NCBI RefSeq assembly: GCF_900141985.1
Contig: NZ_FQZK01000003.1
Location: forward strand, 458,422 to 522,421
DNA length: 64,000 bases
Direction: 5' to 3'
Origin: Nocardiopsis flavescens
Lineage (GTDB): Bacteria > Actinomycetota > Actinomycetes > Streptosporangiales > Streptosporangiaceae
The position numbers were made by a program, and so were the translations under genes. The notes under the pieces were generated by a model. That model did not search any database. It saw nothing but the letters and a program-made list of their open reading frames with translations, and had not been told where the DNA came from. This document shows positions 37,928-45,685 of the stretch, one piece after another (positions within the stretch are counted from its first letter, which is position 1; each line of letters opens with the position of its first letter).

Positions 37928-38755
37928 ATGCAGCTGCCCGCACCCGGAACGACCGAGGGGCGCGCCGCCCTCGCCGCCCTGCTGTCCGACCCCGCACGGG
38001 CGCTGGTCGCCTTCGACTTCGACGGCACCCTCGCGCCCATCGTCGCCGATCCGCGCGACTCCGCGCCCGAGCCGGGGATCGTGGAACTGCTCGCCGCGCT
38101 GGCCGGCCGGCTGGGCACGGTCGCCGTCGTCACCGGGCGCCCGGCCGCCACCGCCGTCCGCCTGGGCGGGCTGGACCGGGTGCCGGGCATCGTGGTGCTG
38201 GGCCACTACGGCGCCGAGCGCTGGGAGGACGGGCGCGAGACCGCCGTCCCGGTGCCCCCGGGGGTGGACCTGGTCCGGGCCGAGCTGCCCGGGCTGCTGG
38301 ACTCCCTCGGCGCACCCGAGGGCACGTGGGTCGAGGACAAGGGACGCTCGCTGGCGGTGCACACCCGCCGCACCGCCGAACCGGACGCCGCGCTGGACCT
38401 GGTGAAGCCGCACCTGGTGGAGCTGGCGGACCGGGCGGGCCTGCGGGTGGAGCCGGGCCGGATGGTCATCGAGCTGCGCCCCGCGGGCGTGGACAAGGGC
38501 GCGGCCCTGTCCGCCCTGGTGGCGGAGCGGGCCGCCGGCTCGGTGCTGTTCGGAGGCGACGACCTGGGCGACCTGCCCGCGTTCGACGCGGTGGTCCGGC
38601 TGCGCGCCGAGGGCGTGCCCGGGCTGACCGTGTGCTCGGCCTCGGCCACCGGGGAGGCCGCCGGGATCGCCGAGGCCGCGGACCTGGTGGTCCAGGGGCC
38701 CGCGGGTCTGGCGGCGTTCCTGGGCGGCCTGGAACAGGCCCTGGCCCGGGGCTGA
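37928..38755 (+). CDS. otsB: Trehalose-6-phosphate phosphatase
   Basis: A 275-residue HAD-superfamily phosphatase that releases trehalose from trehalose-6-phosphate. Motif I is FDFDGTLAPI (catalytic Asp in DFDGT, residues 34-38), motif II TGRPA, then the substrate-binding GHYGAERW, motif III Lys in VDKGAAL and motif IV GDDLGDLPAF. It partners otsA at 32734. ATG at 37928 with GAAAGG upstream; ends at a strong hairpin. Confidence 0.92.
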   Translation: MQLPAPGTTEGRAALAALLSDPARALVAFDFDGTLAPIVADPRDSAPEPGIVELLAALAGRLGTVAVVTGRPAATAVRLGGLDRVPGIVVLGHYGAERWEDGRETAVPVPPGVDLVRAELPGLLDSLGAPEGTWVEDKGRSLAVHTRRTAEPDAALDLVKPHLVELADRAGLRVEPGRMVIELRPAGVDKGAALSALVAERAAGSVLFGGDDLGDLPAFDAVVRLRAEGVPGLTVCSASATGEAAGIAEAADLVVQGPAGLAAFLGGLEQALARG

Positions 38756-38762
38756 ACCGGGC

Positions 38763-38787
38763 GGGGGAGGCCCCGGAGGCCTCCCCC
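38763..38787. terminator. Bidirectional terminator between otsB and serine hydrolase
   Basis: Perfect 10-bp stem (GGGGGAGGCC / GGCCTCCCCC) with a five-base loop between two convergent genes. Confidence 0.75.
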
Positions 38788-38846
38788 GGTCCGCGTGCGC
38801 CTGCGCGGACCGGGACCCGCTCCCGCTCCGGAGGCGGGCTCTCCCC

Positions 38847-39881
38847 CTACGGCGTGGAGTCGTGCGACTGCGGCGACACCGCGGACCGGGCCGCCGCGCG
38901 CAGGTCCGCCAGGCCCGTGCGGTCCCGGCCGTAGTGCACCGCGTTGGTCAGCACCCCCACGTACCGGCTGCTCTCGGGGTGCATGAACAGGCTCGTCCCG
39001 GTGAACCCGTTGTGGTACACCACCCCCTCGGCGGTCACCAGCCAGCCCAGCCCGCGCCACAGCCGCTGCCCGGCGTCCACGTGCGGCCGCCAGCTCGCCC
39101 GCACGAACGAGGGCGGCACCGGGCCGTCGCCGCCCTCGTGGATGCGCAGCAGCTCCCGCGCGAACGCTCCCAGGTCGATGGCGGTGGTGAACGCTCCGGC
39201 GTGCCCGGCCACCCCTCCCATCAGCGCGGCGGCCTCGTCGTGCACCACGCCCCAGGTCGGGGCCGTCCCGGGCAGGCGCCGCTCCGTGGGGGCGACCCCG
39301 GGTGAGCGGGCCAGCGGGCCGAACGCCGTCGACCGCATGCCCATCTCGTCCCACAGGTCCGCGGCCAGCCGGTCGAGCCCCGTCCCGTACAGCCGCTCCA
39401 GCACCAGGCCGAGCAGGATGAACCCGCGGTCGACGTACCGGTACCCCGGCTCCTCCAACGGGTCCGCCAGGATGGCCTCCGCCAGGTCCTGGTCGGTGCC
39501 CACGTACCTCTCCAGCCAGGTCACCGGATTGAGGCGGCCCGTGTGGGTGAGGATCTGCCGGGTGGTCACGGAGGCCCCGGGCAGGCCGTCCGCGGCCAGG
39601 TATTCGGACATCGGGGCGTCCAGATCGAGCATCCCCTCGGCCACCGCCTGGCCGACCAGCGGCCAGGTGGCCATCACCTTCGTCAGACTCGCGACGTCGT
39701 AGGCGACGTCGGGGGCGGTGTCGTGGATCTCGTCGATCCTGCCGACCGCCACGAACTCCCACATGCCGCCGGTCCCGATGACGGCGGCACCGCCCGGCAG
39801 CCAGCCCGCGTCCACCATCACCTTCAGGACGCCGCGGATACGCGCACCCGTCTCCGTGAGCCAATCTCCATCACGCACCAC
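38847..39881 (-). CDS. Serine hydrolase of the class C beta-lactamase/esterase fold
   Basis: A 344-residue protein with no signal peptide. SxxK is SLTK (DVASLTKVMAT), the second element is YRYVDRGFILLG (Tyr-x-Asp where Tyr-x-Asn is common), and the third is HNGFTG (HxG). This pattern is typical of EstB-like esterases and D-aminopeptidases rather than true lactamases. The cytoplasmic location also argues against antibiotic resistance. Start GTG at 39881 (a second GTG follows immediately) behind GGGAGG. Substrate unknown. Confidence 0.85.
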   Translation of the reverse strand: MVRDGDWLTETGARIRGVLKVMVDAGWLPGGAAVIGTGGMWEFVAVGRIDEIHDTAPDVAYDVASLTKVMATWPLVGQAVAEGMLDLDAPMSEYLAADGLPGASVTTRQILTHTGRLNPVTWLERYVGTDQDLAEAILADPLEEPGYRYVDRGFILLGLVLERLYGTGLDRLAADLWDEMGMRSTAFGPLARSPGVAPTERRLPGTAPTWGVVHDEAAALMGGVAGHAGAFTTAIDLGAFARELLRIHEGGDGPVPPSFVRASWRPHVDAGQRLWRGLGWLVTAEGVVYHNGFTGTSLFMHPESSRYVGVLTNAVHYGRDRTGLADLRAAARSAVSPQSHDSTP

Positions 39882-40049
39882 ACGCCTCCCCCGGGTCTTC
39901 TCCGCTCACTCGGGCGGATACCCCGTTGTCCACACGTTGTCACACCGTTCCGGACTCCGAGAAGGACGAAACCCTCGCAGGTCAGGGCCGTAATCAAGGC
40001 CTTGATCCCGACCGGAGTAGTCTGGCGCCCACGACTCCGAGGAGGACGA

Positions 40050-41210
40050 TTGAGCAGCAAGACCCCCGTTCCCGCCGGTTTCCGCGGTGTCGCCGGGAAC
40101 ATCGGGATCAAGGACCCCCAGGACGACTTCTTCGCGGTGGTGTCCGAGGTGCCCGCGCACGTGTCGGCCGTGTTCACCCGGTCCCGGTTCGCGGGGCCCA
40201 GCGTGCTGCTCAGCCGGCGCGCCGCCGCCGACGGCCGGGCGCGGGGCGTCGCGGTGATCGCCCGCAACGCCAACGTGGCGACCGGCGCGGCGGGCGAGGA
40301 GCACGCGCGCGAGTTCCAGGAGCGGGTGGCCGCGGCGGCGGGGGTGCCGGCCGAGGAGATCCTGGTGGCGTCCACCGGCGTGATCGGCCGCCCCTACCCG
40401 ATGGACAAGGTGCGGGCCCACCTGGACGGGCTGCCCGGGGAGTTCCCGGCCGCCGACCTGGACCGGGCCGCGGCGGCGATGATGACCACGGACACCCACC
40501 CCAAAACCGCCTCGGCGCGGGTGGGGGAGGCGACCGTCACGGGGATCGCCAAGGGCGTCGGCATGATCGAGCCGGACATGGCGACGATGCTGGCGTGGTT
40601 CTTCACCGACGCGCGGATCGACCAGCCGGTGCTGGACGCGGTGTTCCGCCGGGTGGTGGACCGCACCTTCAACGCGCTGAGCATCGACACGGACACCTCC
40701 ACGAGCGACTCCGCGGCGCTGTTCGCCAACGGGCTGGCGGGGCCGGTGGAGCCGGCCGCGTTCGAGGAGGCGCTTTTCGGCGTGGCCCTGGAGCTGGTGC
40801 GGATGATCGCCGCGGACGGCGAGGGCGCCGGCAAGCTGCTGGAGGTGCGGGTGTCCGGGGCGCGCGACGACGCGCAGGCCAAGCGGGTCGCCAAGGCGGT
40901 CGTGAACTCCCCGCTGGTCAAGACGGCCGTGCACGGCGCCGACCCCAACTGGGGGCGGGTGGCGATGGCGGTCGGCAAGTGCTCGGACGAGACCGACATC
41001 CTGCCGGAGCGGACCCGCATCCTGTTCGGCGACGTGGAGACCTACCCTGCGGAGGCGACCGACGAGGTGCTGGCCCGGGCGGCCGAGCACATGAAGGGCG
41101 ACGAGGTCGTCGTCTCGGTGGACCTGGGGATCGCCGAGGGCGGGTTCACCGCCTACGGCTGCGACCTGACGGAGGGGTACATCCGCATCAACGCGGACTA
41201 CACCACCTGA
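40050..41210 (+). CDS. argJ: ArgJ-family glutamate N-acetyltransferase (stand-alone)
   Basis: A 386-residue ornithine acetyltransferase/ArgJ. The autocleavage site is in KGVGMIEPDMATMLAW: cleavage before Thr creates the nucleophile of the beta chain. The oxyanion TG pair (ASTGVIG) and C-terminal EGYIRINADYTT are present. It recycles acetyl groups between acetylornithine and glutamate in arginine synthesis. No argB, argC or argD is adjacent, so it may be a second copy with another role. Translation starts at TTG 40050, supported by GAGGAGG; a 14-bp palindrome (ATCAAGGCCTTGAT, 39993-40006) lies upstream. Confidence 0.88.
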   Translation: MSSKTPVPAGFRGVAGNIGIKDPQDDFFAVVSEVPAHVSAVFTRSRFAGPSVLLSRRAAADGRARGVAVIARNANVATGAAGEEHAREFQERVAAAAGVPAEEILVASTGVIGRPYPMDKVRAHLDGLPGEFPAADLDRAAAAMMTTDTHPKTASARVGEATVTGIAKGVGMIEPDMATMLAWFFTDARIDQPVLDAVFRRVVDRTFNALSIDTDTSTSDSAALFANGLAGPVEPAAFEEALFGVALELVRMIAADGEGAGKLLEVRVSGARDDAQAKRVAKAVVNSPLVKTAVHGADPNWGRVAMAVGKCSDETDILPERTRILFGDVETYPAEATDEVLARAAEHMKGDEVVVSVDLGIAEGGFTAYGCDLTEGYIRINADYTT

Positions 41211-41538
41211 CCGCCCGCGGAGGGGGCGGGGCCGCGCGCCCCTGCCCTGCCTCTCCGCCCGTCCCGCGTCCGCCCGGAGGGCGCCGGAGGGCGGGTGCGT
41301 CCCACCCGCCCCCTGCGCCCGGGGCGCGCGAACGGCGGCAGGAGCGCACCCGCCGCCGGCGGGGCGGCGGTGTCCTCCGCGGCTCCGGGCGAAGGGCACC
41401 GCGCCCGGGAGGCCGGTGCCCCCGGCCCGGCCGCCCCCGGGACGCTCCACGTGCCGGCCGGGGCCGGCGCCAGGGCTGTCGGCCCGGACCGGACGGGGCC
41501 CGTGGGCCCGGACCGGGACTCCCCCGCCGGGGGCCGGG
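41211..41538. other. Convergent intergenic region
   Basis: About 330 very GC-rich bases between argJ and the first monooxygenase. Several overlapping stems (for example GGGCCCGTGGGCCC near 41500) could terminate both genes. No coding frame. Confidence 0.5.
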
Positions 41539-42753
41539 TCAGACGGTGTCGCGCTCCCCCGCGGGCGCGTACCGCTCGAAGGGGAACTCCGGACCGGCGT
41601 CGGTGAGGTTGTTCCCGCCGGTGACGAACGACGTCACCCGGGTGGCGACCGCACCCGCCCACACCGCCGCGCGGGTCAGCCGCAGTCCGCTCGACCCGCC
41701 CGAGGGGGCGACCCCGTCCACCGTGTACTCCCCCATCCACTGGGCGTGCTCCACGTGCGGGCGCATCGCCGCCTCGTAGGCGAAGTACCCCGAACGGTGG
41801 TCGCCCTCCACCCTGGCCAGCTCGCCGGCGAGCGACATCGCGCCCTTGAGGGCCAGCGCCGTGTCCATGCCGGACATGGGGTCGGAGCAGAACGCGGCGT
41901 TGCCGAGCAGGACCACCCGCCCCCGGCTCCAGGTGTCCAGCCGGACCTGCCGGGTGGGCGCGATCCGCACGTCGGCACGGGACATCTCGTCGAGGATGCG
42001 CGGCACATGCCACCCGTCTTCGGCGAAGGCTGCGGCCAGCTCCTCGGGGGTCTCCCGCTCCGTGTCCCGCCCGCCGCGCGGGCGGCGGTGGAGCAGGACG
42101 GCCTCCAGGGCGTCCTCCCCGGGGATGTCGCTGAGCATGGCGCCGCGACCGGGCCTGACCAGGACCGACGACAGGGCGTCCTGCCCGGTGAAGTCGGGGA
42201 CGGTGAAGATCGCGACGGTGACGCCGAGGTCGTGGACGTGGTCCGCCTCGGTGCCCTCGAAGGAGAGCCCCCGCACCGTGGAGTGCAGCCCGTCCGCGCC
42301 GACGACCAGGTCGAACCGGCGCGCGGGGCCGTTCTCGAACTCCACGTCCACCCCGTCCGGCGTCTCCTCCAGGCCGGTGACGGAATCCCCGAACACGTGC
42401 TCGGCGTTGGCGGAGGCCAGGGCGCGCAGCTCCCGCAGGAGCGGGTCGCGGCGCACCACCAGGGTGGTCTCCGGGGAGGCGGCGGGGACCCGGACCGGCT
42501 CGGCGTCGTCGCGGAAGTGGAACTCGACGGTGGGCGGGGGGCCGACCTCGTCGGCGAGGCGGTCGACGATGCCCATGCGCTCCAGGACGCCGACGCCGCC
42601 GAAGCCGATCTCGACGCGGGAGATGCGGGAGGACGCCCGGGGCTCCCGGTCGACGACGGTGGGGGTGAAACCGTGCTGTGCGGCCCAGTAGGCGAAGGCG
42701 GAACCCGCCACGCCTGCTCCTGCGACGAGAACGGTCCTGTTCCGGGTGGGCAC
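41539..42753 (-). CDS. FAD-dependent aromatic-type monooxygenase, paralogue A
   Basis: A 404-residue group A flavin monooxygenase (p-hydroxybenzoate hydroxylase fold). Motifs: VLVAGAGVAGSAFA (GxGxxG, residues 8-21), FDLVVGADGLHSTVR (DG motif) and VVLLGNAAFCSDPMSGM, where the family normally has GDA; the Asp contacting FAD ribose is Asn. It should use NAD(P)H and oxygen to hydroxylate a small molecule. It is 99 bases after its paralogue on the same strand and shares an identical 120-bp block with it. GTG start behind AGGAGG. Confidence 0.88.
   Translation of the reverse strand: MPTRNRTVLVAGAGVAGSAFAYWAAQHGFTPTVVDREPRASSRISRVEIGFGGVGVLERMGIVDRLADEVGPPPTVEFHFRDDAEPVRVPAASPETTLVVRRDPLLRELRALASANAEHVFGDSVTGLEETPDGVDVEFENGPARRFDLVVGADGLHSTVRGLSFEGTEADHVHDLGVTVAIFTVPDFTGQDALSSVLVRPGRGAMLSDIPGEDALEAVLLHRRPRGGRDTERETPEELAAAFAEDGWHVPRILDEMSRADVRIAPTRQVRLDTWSRGRVVLLGNAAFCSDPMSGMDTALALKGAMSLAGELARVEGDHRSGYFAYEAAMRPHVEHAQWMGEYTVDGVAPSGGSSGLRLTRAAVWAGAVATRVTSFVTGGNNLTDAGPEFPFERYAPAGERDTV
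42279..42398. repeat. 120-bp block identical between monooxygenase paralogues, copy A
   Basis: Identical over its whole length to 43593-43712, encoding FGDSVTGLEETPDGVDVEFE... and the DG motif. On either side the two genes diverge strongly. Confidence 0.95.
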
Positions 42754-42852
42754 GCGTACCTCCTGGTGTCGTGGACGCCCATGCCGGGGACACGGACCCC
42801 GACAAAAGGACCCTACCCGCCCACGGGCCGTATACCTCCTGCTCGCACGCCG

Positions 42853-44067
42853 TCAGGCGGCTTCGAGGCCCCCGTCGCGGTCCGCCGCGGGCAGCTGGCG
42901 GGCGAGCGGGAACCCGGGCTCGTCGTCGCGGGGCGCGTACGACACCAGCCGGGAGACCAGGGACAGGAGCCGCACGCCGGCGCGCATGGCCTGGAAGCCC
43001 AGCGCGCCGCCGCGCGGGGCGACCCCGCTGACGGCGAGCCCGCCCAGGGACTGGGCGTGCTCCACGTGCGGGCGCATCGCCGCCTCGTAGGCGAAGAACC
43101 CGGCCCGGTGGTCGCCCCCGGCGCGGGCCAGCTCGCCCGCGAGCGCCATCGCGCCCTTGAGGGCGAGCACGGCGCCCATGCCGGACATGGGGTCGGGGCA
43201 GAACGCGGCGTCGCCGAGCAGCACCACCCGGCCGCGGCTCCACACGTCCATCCTGACCTGCTGGGAGGGGGCGAAGTGGACGTGGGCGTCGCGCATCGCC
43301 TCCAGGATGCGCGGTACCTCCCACCCGTCGTCGGCGAAGACCCGCGCCATCTCCGCCTTGATCCCGTCCTGGGTCAGAGAACGCGGGGCGGCGGCGGAGC
43401 GGTGGAGCAGGACGGCCTCCAGGTCGTCCCGGGCGGGCATGGTGGTGAGGACGGCCCCCCGACCGGGCTTCACCAGGGCGCTGGAGAGGTCGCGCTGCCC
43501 GGTGAGGTCGGGGACGGAGAAGATCGCGAGGTTGGTGCCCAGGTAGCGGGCGTGGTCGGCGGTGGTCCCGCCGAACACCAGCCGCCGGACGTTGGAGTGC
43601 AGCCCGTCCGCGCCGACGACCAGGTCGAACCGGCGCGCGGGGCCGTTCTCGAACTCCACGTCCACCCCGTCCGGCGTCTCCTCCAGGCCGGTGACGGAAT
43701 CCCCGAACACGTACTCGGTGCCGGGGCCGCGCAGCGTGTGCAGGGCGCGGACCAGCGCGGTGCGGCCGACCACCGTCTCGTCGCCGACCGACACTCCGGG
43801 GGGCCGCACGGGCGCCGCGGACTCCCCGAAGCGGAACTCCAGCTCCGGCGGGGGTCCGGTCTCCCCGTCGAGGAGGTCGACGGCCCCCATGTGCTCCAGG
43901 ACGCGCCGGCCCCCGGCGCTGATCTCGATGCGAAAGCCCTCGGAGCGCACGTCGGGGAAGCGCTCCACGACCGTGGGCGTGAACCCGTGCCGGACGGCCC
44001 AGTGGGCGAAGGCGGAACCGGCGATGCCGCCGCCCGAGACGAGGATGGTCGGTTTCCGGCTGGGCAC
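42853..44067 (-). CDS. FAD-dependent aromatic-type monooxygenase, paralogue B
   Basis: A 404-residue group A flavin monooxygenase with ILVSGGGIAGSAFAHWA (GxGxxG), FDLVVGADGLHSNVR and a regular GD motif (VVLLGDAAFCPDPMSGM). It is the upstream member of the tandem pair and the one with the standard FAD-binding Asp. Related enzymes hydroxylate aromatic compounds or inactivate antibiotics such as tetracyclines and rifamycins; nothing here tells which. GTG start at 44067 behind AGGAGG. AATGTACGTTCGTTCAAT on the minus strand just upstream (about 44103-44120) may be an operator. Confidence 0.9.
   Translation of the reverse strand: MPSRKPTILVSGGGIAGSAFAHWAVRHGFTPTVVERFPDVRSEGFRIEISAGGRRVLEHMGAVDLLDGETGPPPELEFRFGESAAPVRPPGVSVGDETVVGRTALVRALHTLRGPGTEYVFGDSVTGLEETPDGVDVEFENGPARRFDLVVGADGLHSNVRRLVFGGTTADHARYLGTNLAIFSVPDLTGQRDLSSALVKPGRGAVLTTMPARDDLEAVLLHRSAAAPRSLTQDGIKAEMARVFADDGWEVPRILEAMRDAHVHFAPSQQVRMDVWSRGRVVLLGDAAFCPDPMSGMGAVLALKGAMALAGELARAGGDHRAGFFAYEAAMRPHVEHAQSLGGLAVSGVAPRGGALGFQAMRAGVRLLSLVSRLVSYAPRDDEPGFPLARQLPAADRDGGLEAA
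43593..43712. repeat. 120-bp block identical between monooxygenase paralogues, copy B
   Basis: Second copy of the identical segment at 42279-42398, in the same orientation and at the equivalent position of the gene. Confidence 0.95.
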
Positions 44068-44244
44068 GGGGGCCTCCTGGTGTCGTGAACCGCCGTGGGC
44101 TTATTGAACGAACGTACATTTTTTCGGGTCGCCTGTGACCCGTTTTCACCCGCTCACGACCGAAATCCGGGATGTCCGGGGGTGCGCCCCTAGGGGTTCG
44201 CGGAACACGGGCGCCACAGCAGGAACACCGGCACACCGGACACC

Positions 44245-44336
44245 GCCACCACCGGGGGTTGCCCGCCCGCCTGGAGCGCCCAGCCACAGCCGGAGGGCAT
44301 CGCTCCCACGCAAGGTCGCGCGGGGTAGGGCCGCGG
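44245..44336 (-). repeat. Large inverted repeat, left arm
   Basis: The reverse complement aligns with 44815-44900 at roughly 75-80 percent by eye, including CCCGCGGCC(C/T)TACCCCGCGCGACC and CCCTCCGGCTG words. The arms are separated by about 480 bases. Confidence 0.7.
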
Positions 44337-44416
44337 GTACCTTCTCGGCCCGCCGCAGGGGGTGTCGGGACACGCTCCCGCGTGCTGCGCTCCAGGGGGT
44401 GAGACGGACGTGGAGG

Positions 44417-44503
44417 TTTCCAGGACGGTCACCCGCTGGGAACGGCGGTCTGTGGTCGCGCCCGACCAGAACCTTTGGCTTCCAAGACGGTCACCGCTTG
44501 GAA
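44417..44503. repeat. Twin hairpins with matching loops
   Basis: 44417-44442 folds as TTCCAG...CTGGGAA and 44480-44503 as TTCCAAG...CTTGGAA, both around a GACGGTCACC loop. A G-C pair in one corresponds to an A-T pair in the other, a compensatory change. Confidence 0.65.
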
Positions 44504-44814
44504 AGGCACAGACCGGCGGAGCCGGATCCGCCCCCACGACACGACGGGCGGCAGACGGACAGGCGAGAGCGTGGGTCGCACGTCCCGGGCGGTGGGGGTG
44601 TGCTTTCCGGGGGCGGGTCCGGGCGAGGCCTGCCCCGCCCAGCCCTCTGAGAACGGAGGAAGGGTCCGCCTGCACAGCCGCGGTTACTCACGACCTCGCT
44701 TGGAACACCAACCACAGACGCAGTAACCAGCACCAGAGCGCCCTCCCGCACCACGACGCACCGAGGCCGCGCGTGCGTGCCGCCCCCACCCCCGCGCGGC
44801 CGGGCGAGCAGGGC

Positions 44815-44900
44815 CCCGCGGCCTTACCCCGCGCGACCTGAGGCAGCGCGACACCCTCCGGCTGGGGTCGGGGGCTCCGGGCGGGTGGACACCCCCCAGG
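44815..44900 (+). repeat. Large inverted repeat, right arm
   Basis: Partner of 44245-44336 in opposite orientation. Confidence 0.7.
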
Positions 44901-45353
44901 GGCTGGGCGGGGCAGGTCCGTGCGGCCTTCACTCCCGTGTGTCTGGGGAGGGAGGTACGCCCTCCCGAAACCCGCTGGGGTCGGGGTGGCGATTCATGCT
45001 GACCGGCTGTGCCTGGGGCCCCAAGACAGTGCACGTTTCACCCCCTATGGCGTTGGGAGGGCATGGGTGTGCTCTACGTACGGGCCGCTTGTCGCGCCCA
45101 CCACCGTTTTCAGGGGGCATTCCTCCCGATCCGGGCGGCTGAGCTGGGATCGCCTCGCTCGACCCAGCCCCGGAACACACCCCCACCACCACGGACGTGT
45201 GCCCAACGCGCAGCACGGGAGGTCTGCCGCCCGCCGACTGCGCCGGGGCCAGGTCCACGCTCCGCTGGCCGCCGTTTCCACATGGCTGAGCTTCTGGAGA
45301 ACTCCGGTCGAGCTCTCACCCCCTGGAGCGGAGGTCGCGGTCCGCTGACCGGC

Positions 45354-45600
45354 TGTGGCCGGGCGCCCCGGTCGGGTGGAAAACCATGTGGCACAGGCCC
45401 CGGTCCGCCGACCGGCTGCGGCCGGGCGCCCCGATCAGGCCAAAAACCACTACGGCACAAACCCCGGTCACCTCAACAGCTGTGGCCGGGCGCCCCGGTC
45501 GGGTGGAAAACCATGTGGCACAGGCCCCGGTCCGCCGACCGGCTGCGGCCAAGCACCCCGGTCAGGTCGAAAACCACTACGGCACAAACCCCGGGACACC
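45354..45600 (+). repeat. Alternating 63/64-bp tandem repeats (A-B-A-B)
   Basis: Four related units start at 45354, 45417, 45481 and 45544. The A units (45354, 45481) are identical for most of their length and contain GGTGGAAAACCATGTGGCAC; the B units contain AAAACCACTACGGCACAAAC. The A-to-A period is 127 bases. A partial unit precedes 45354. The pattern suggests duplication of a two-unit block. Confidence 0.85.
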
Positions 45601-45685
45601 CTCCCGCACCGAAGCGTCGTGATCCGCTGGTACCAAGGGAACGCCCCGGCACCCCCTGCCCTTCTCCTCCCTGAGAGGCCCTCCC

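Larger units (their letters stand above)
44068..45685. other. Gene-free repeat island
   Basis: About 1.6 kb without a convincing gene, the longest such stretch here. Frames exist on both strands but their translations are Arg/Pro/Gly-rich with no consistent codon pattern. It holds a large imperfect inverted repeat, twin hairpins and alternating 63-bp tandem repeats, annotated separately. The left 60 bases should hold the promoter of monooxygenase B and the right end that of the DUF6924 gene. Confidence 0.6.

Noticed and set aside
38847..39881. Secreted beta-lactamase conferring resistance
   Set aside because: No signal peptide, and the motif set (SLTK, YVD, HNG) fits cytoplasmic esterase-like members.
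44135..44841. Overlapping plus-strand frames in the repeat island
   Set aside because: Compositions are Arg/Pro/Gly-rich, third-position GC bias is not concentrated in one frame, and no ribosome sites or motifs were found.
45354..45600. Possible CRISPR array
   Set aside because: The whole 63-64-bp units repeat, without short constant repeats alternating with unique spacers, and no cas gene is in the window.
45009..45674. Frame translating the tandem repeats as a repetitive protein (RPRSADRLRP-type words)
   Set aside because: Repeat period is 63-64 bases, so alternate units shift frame; the reading frame is not maintained consistently and no start signal exists.
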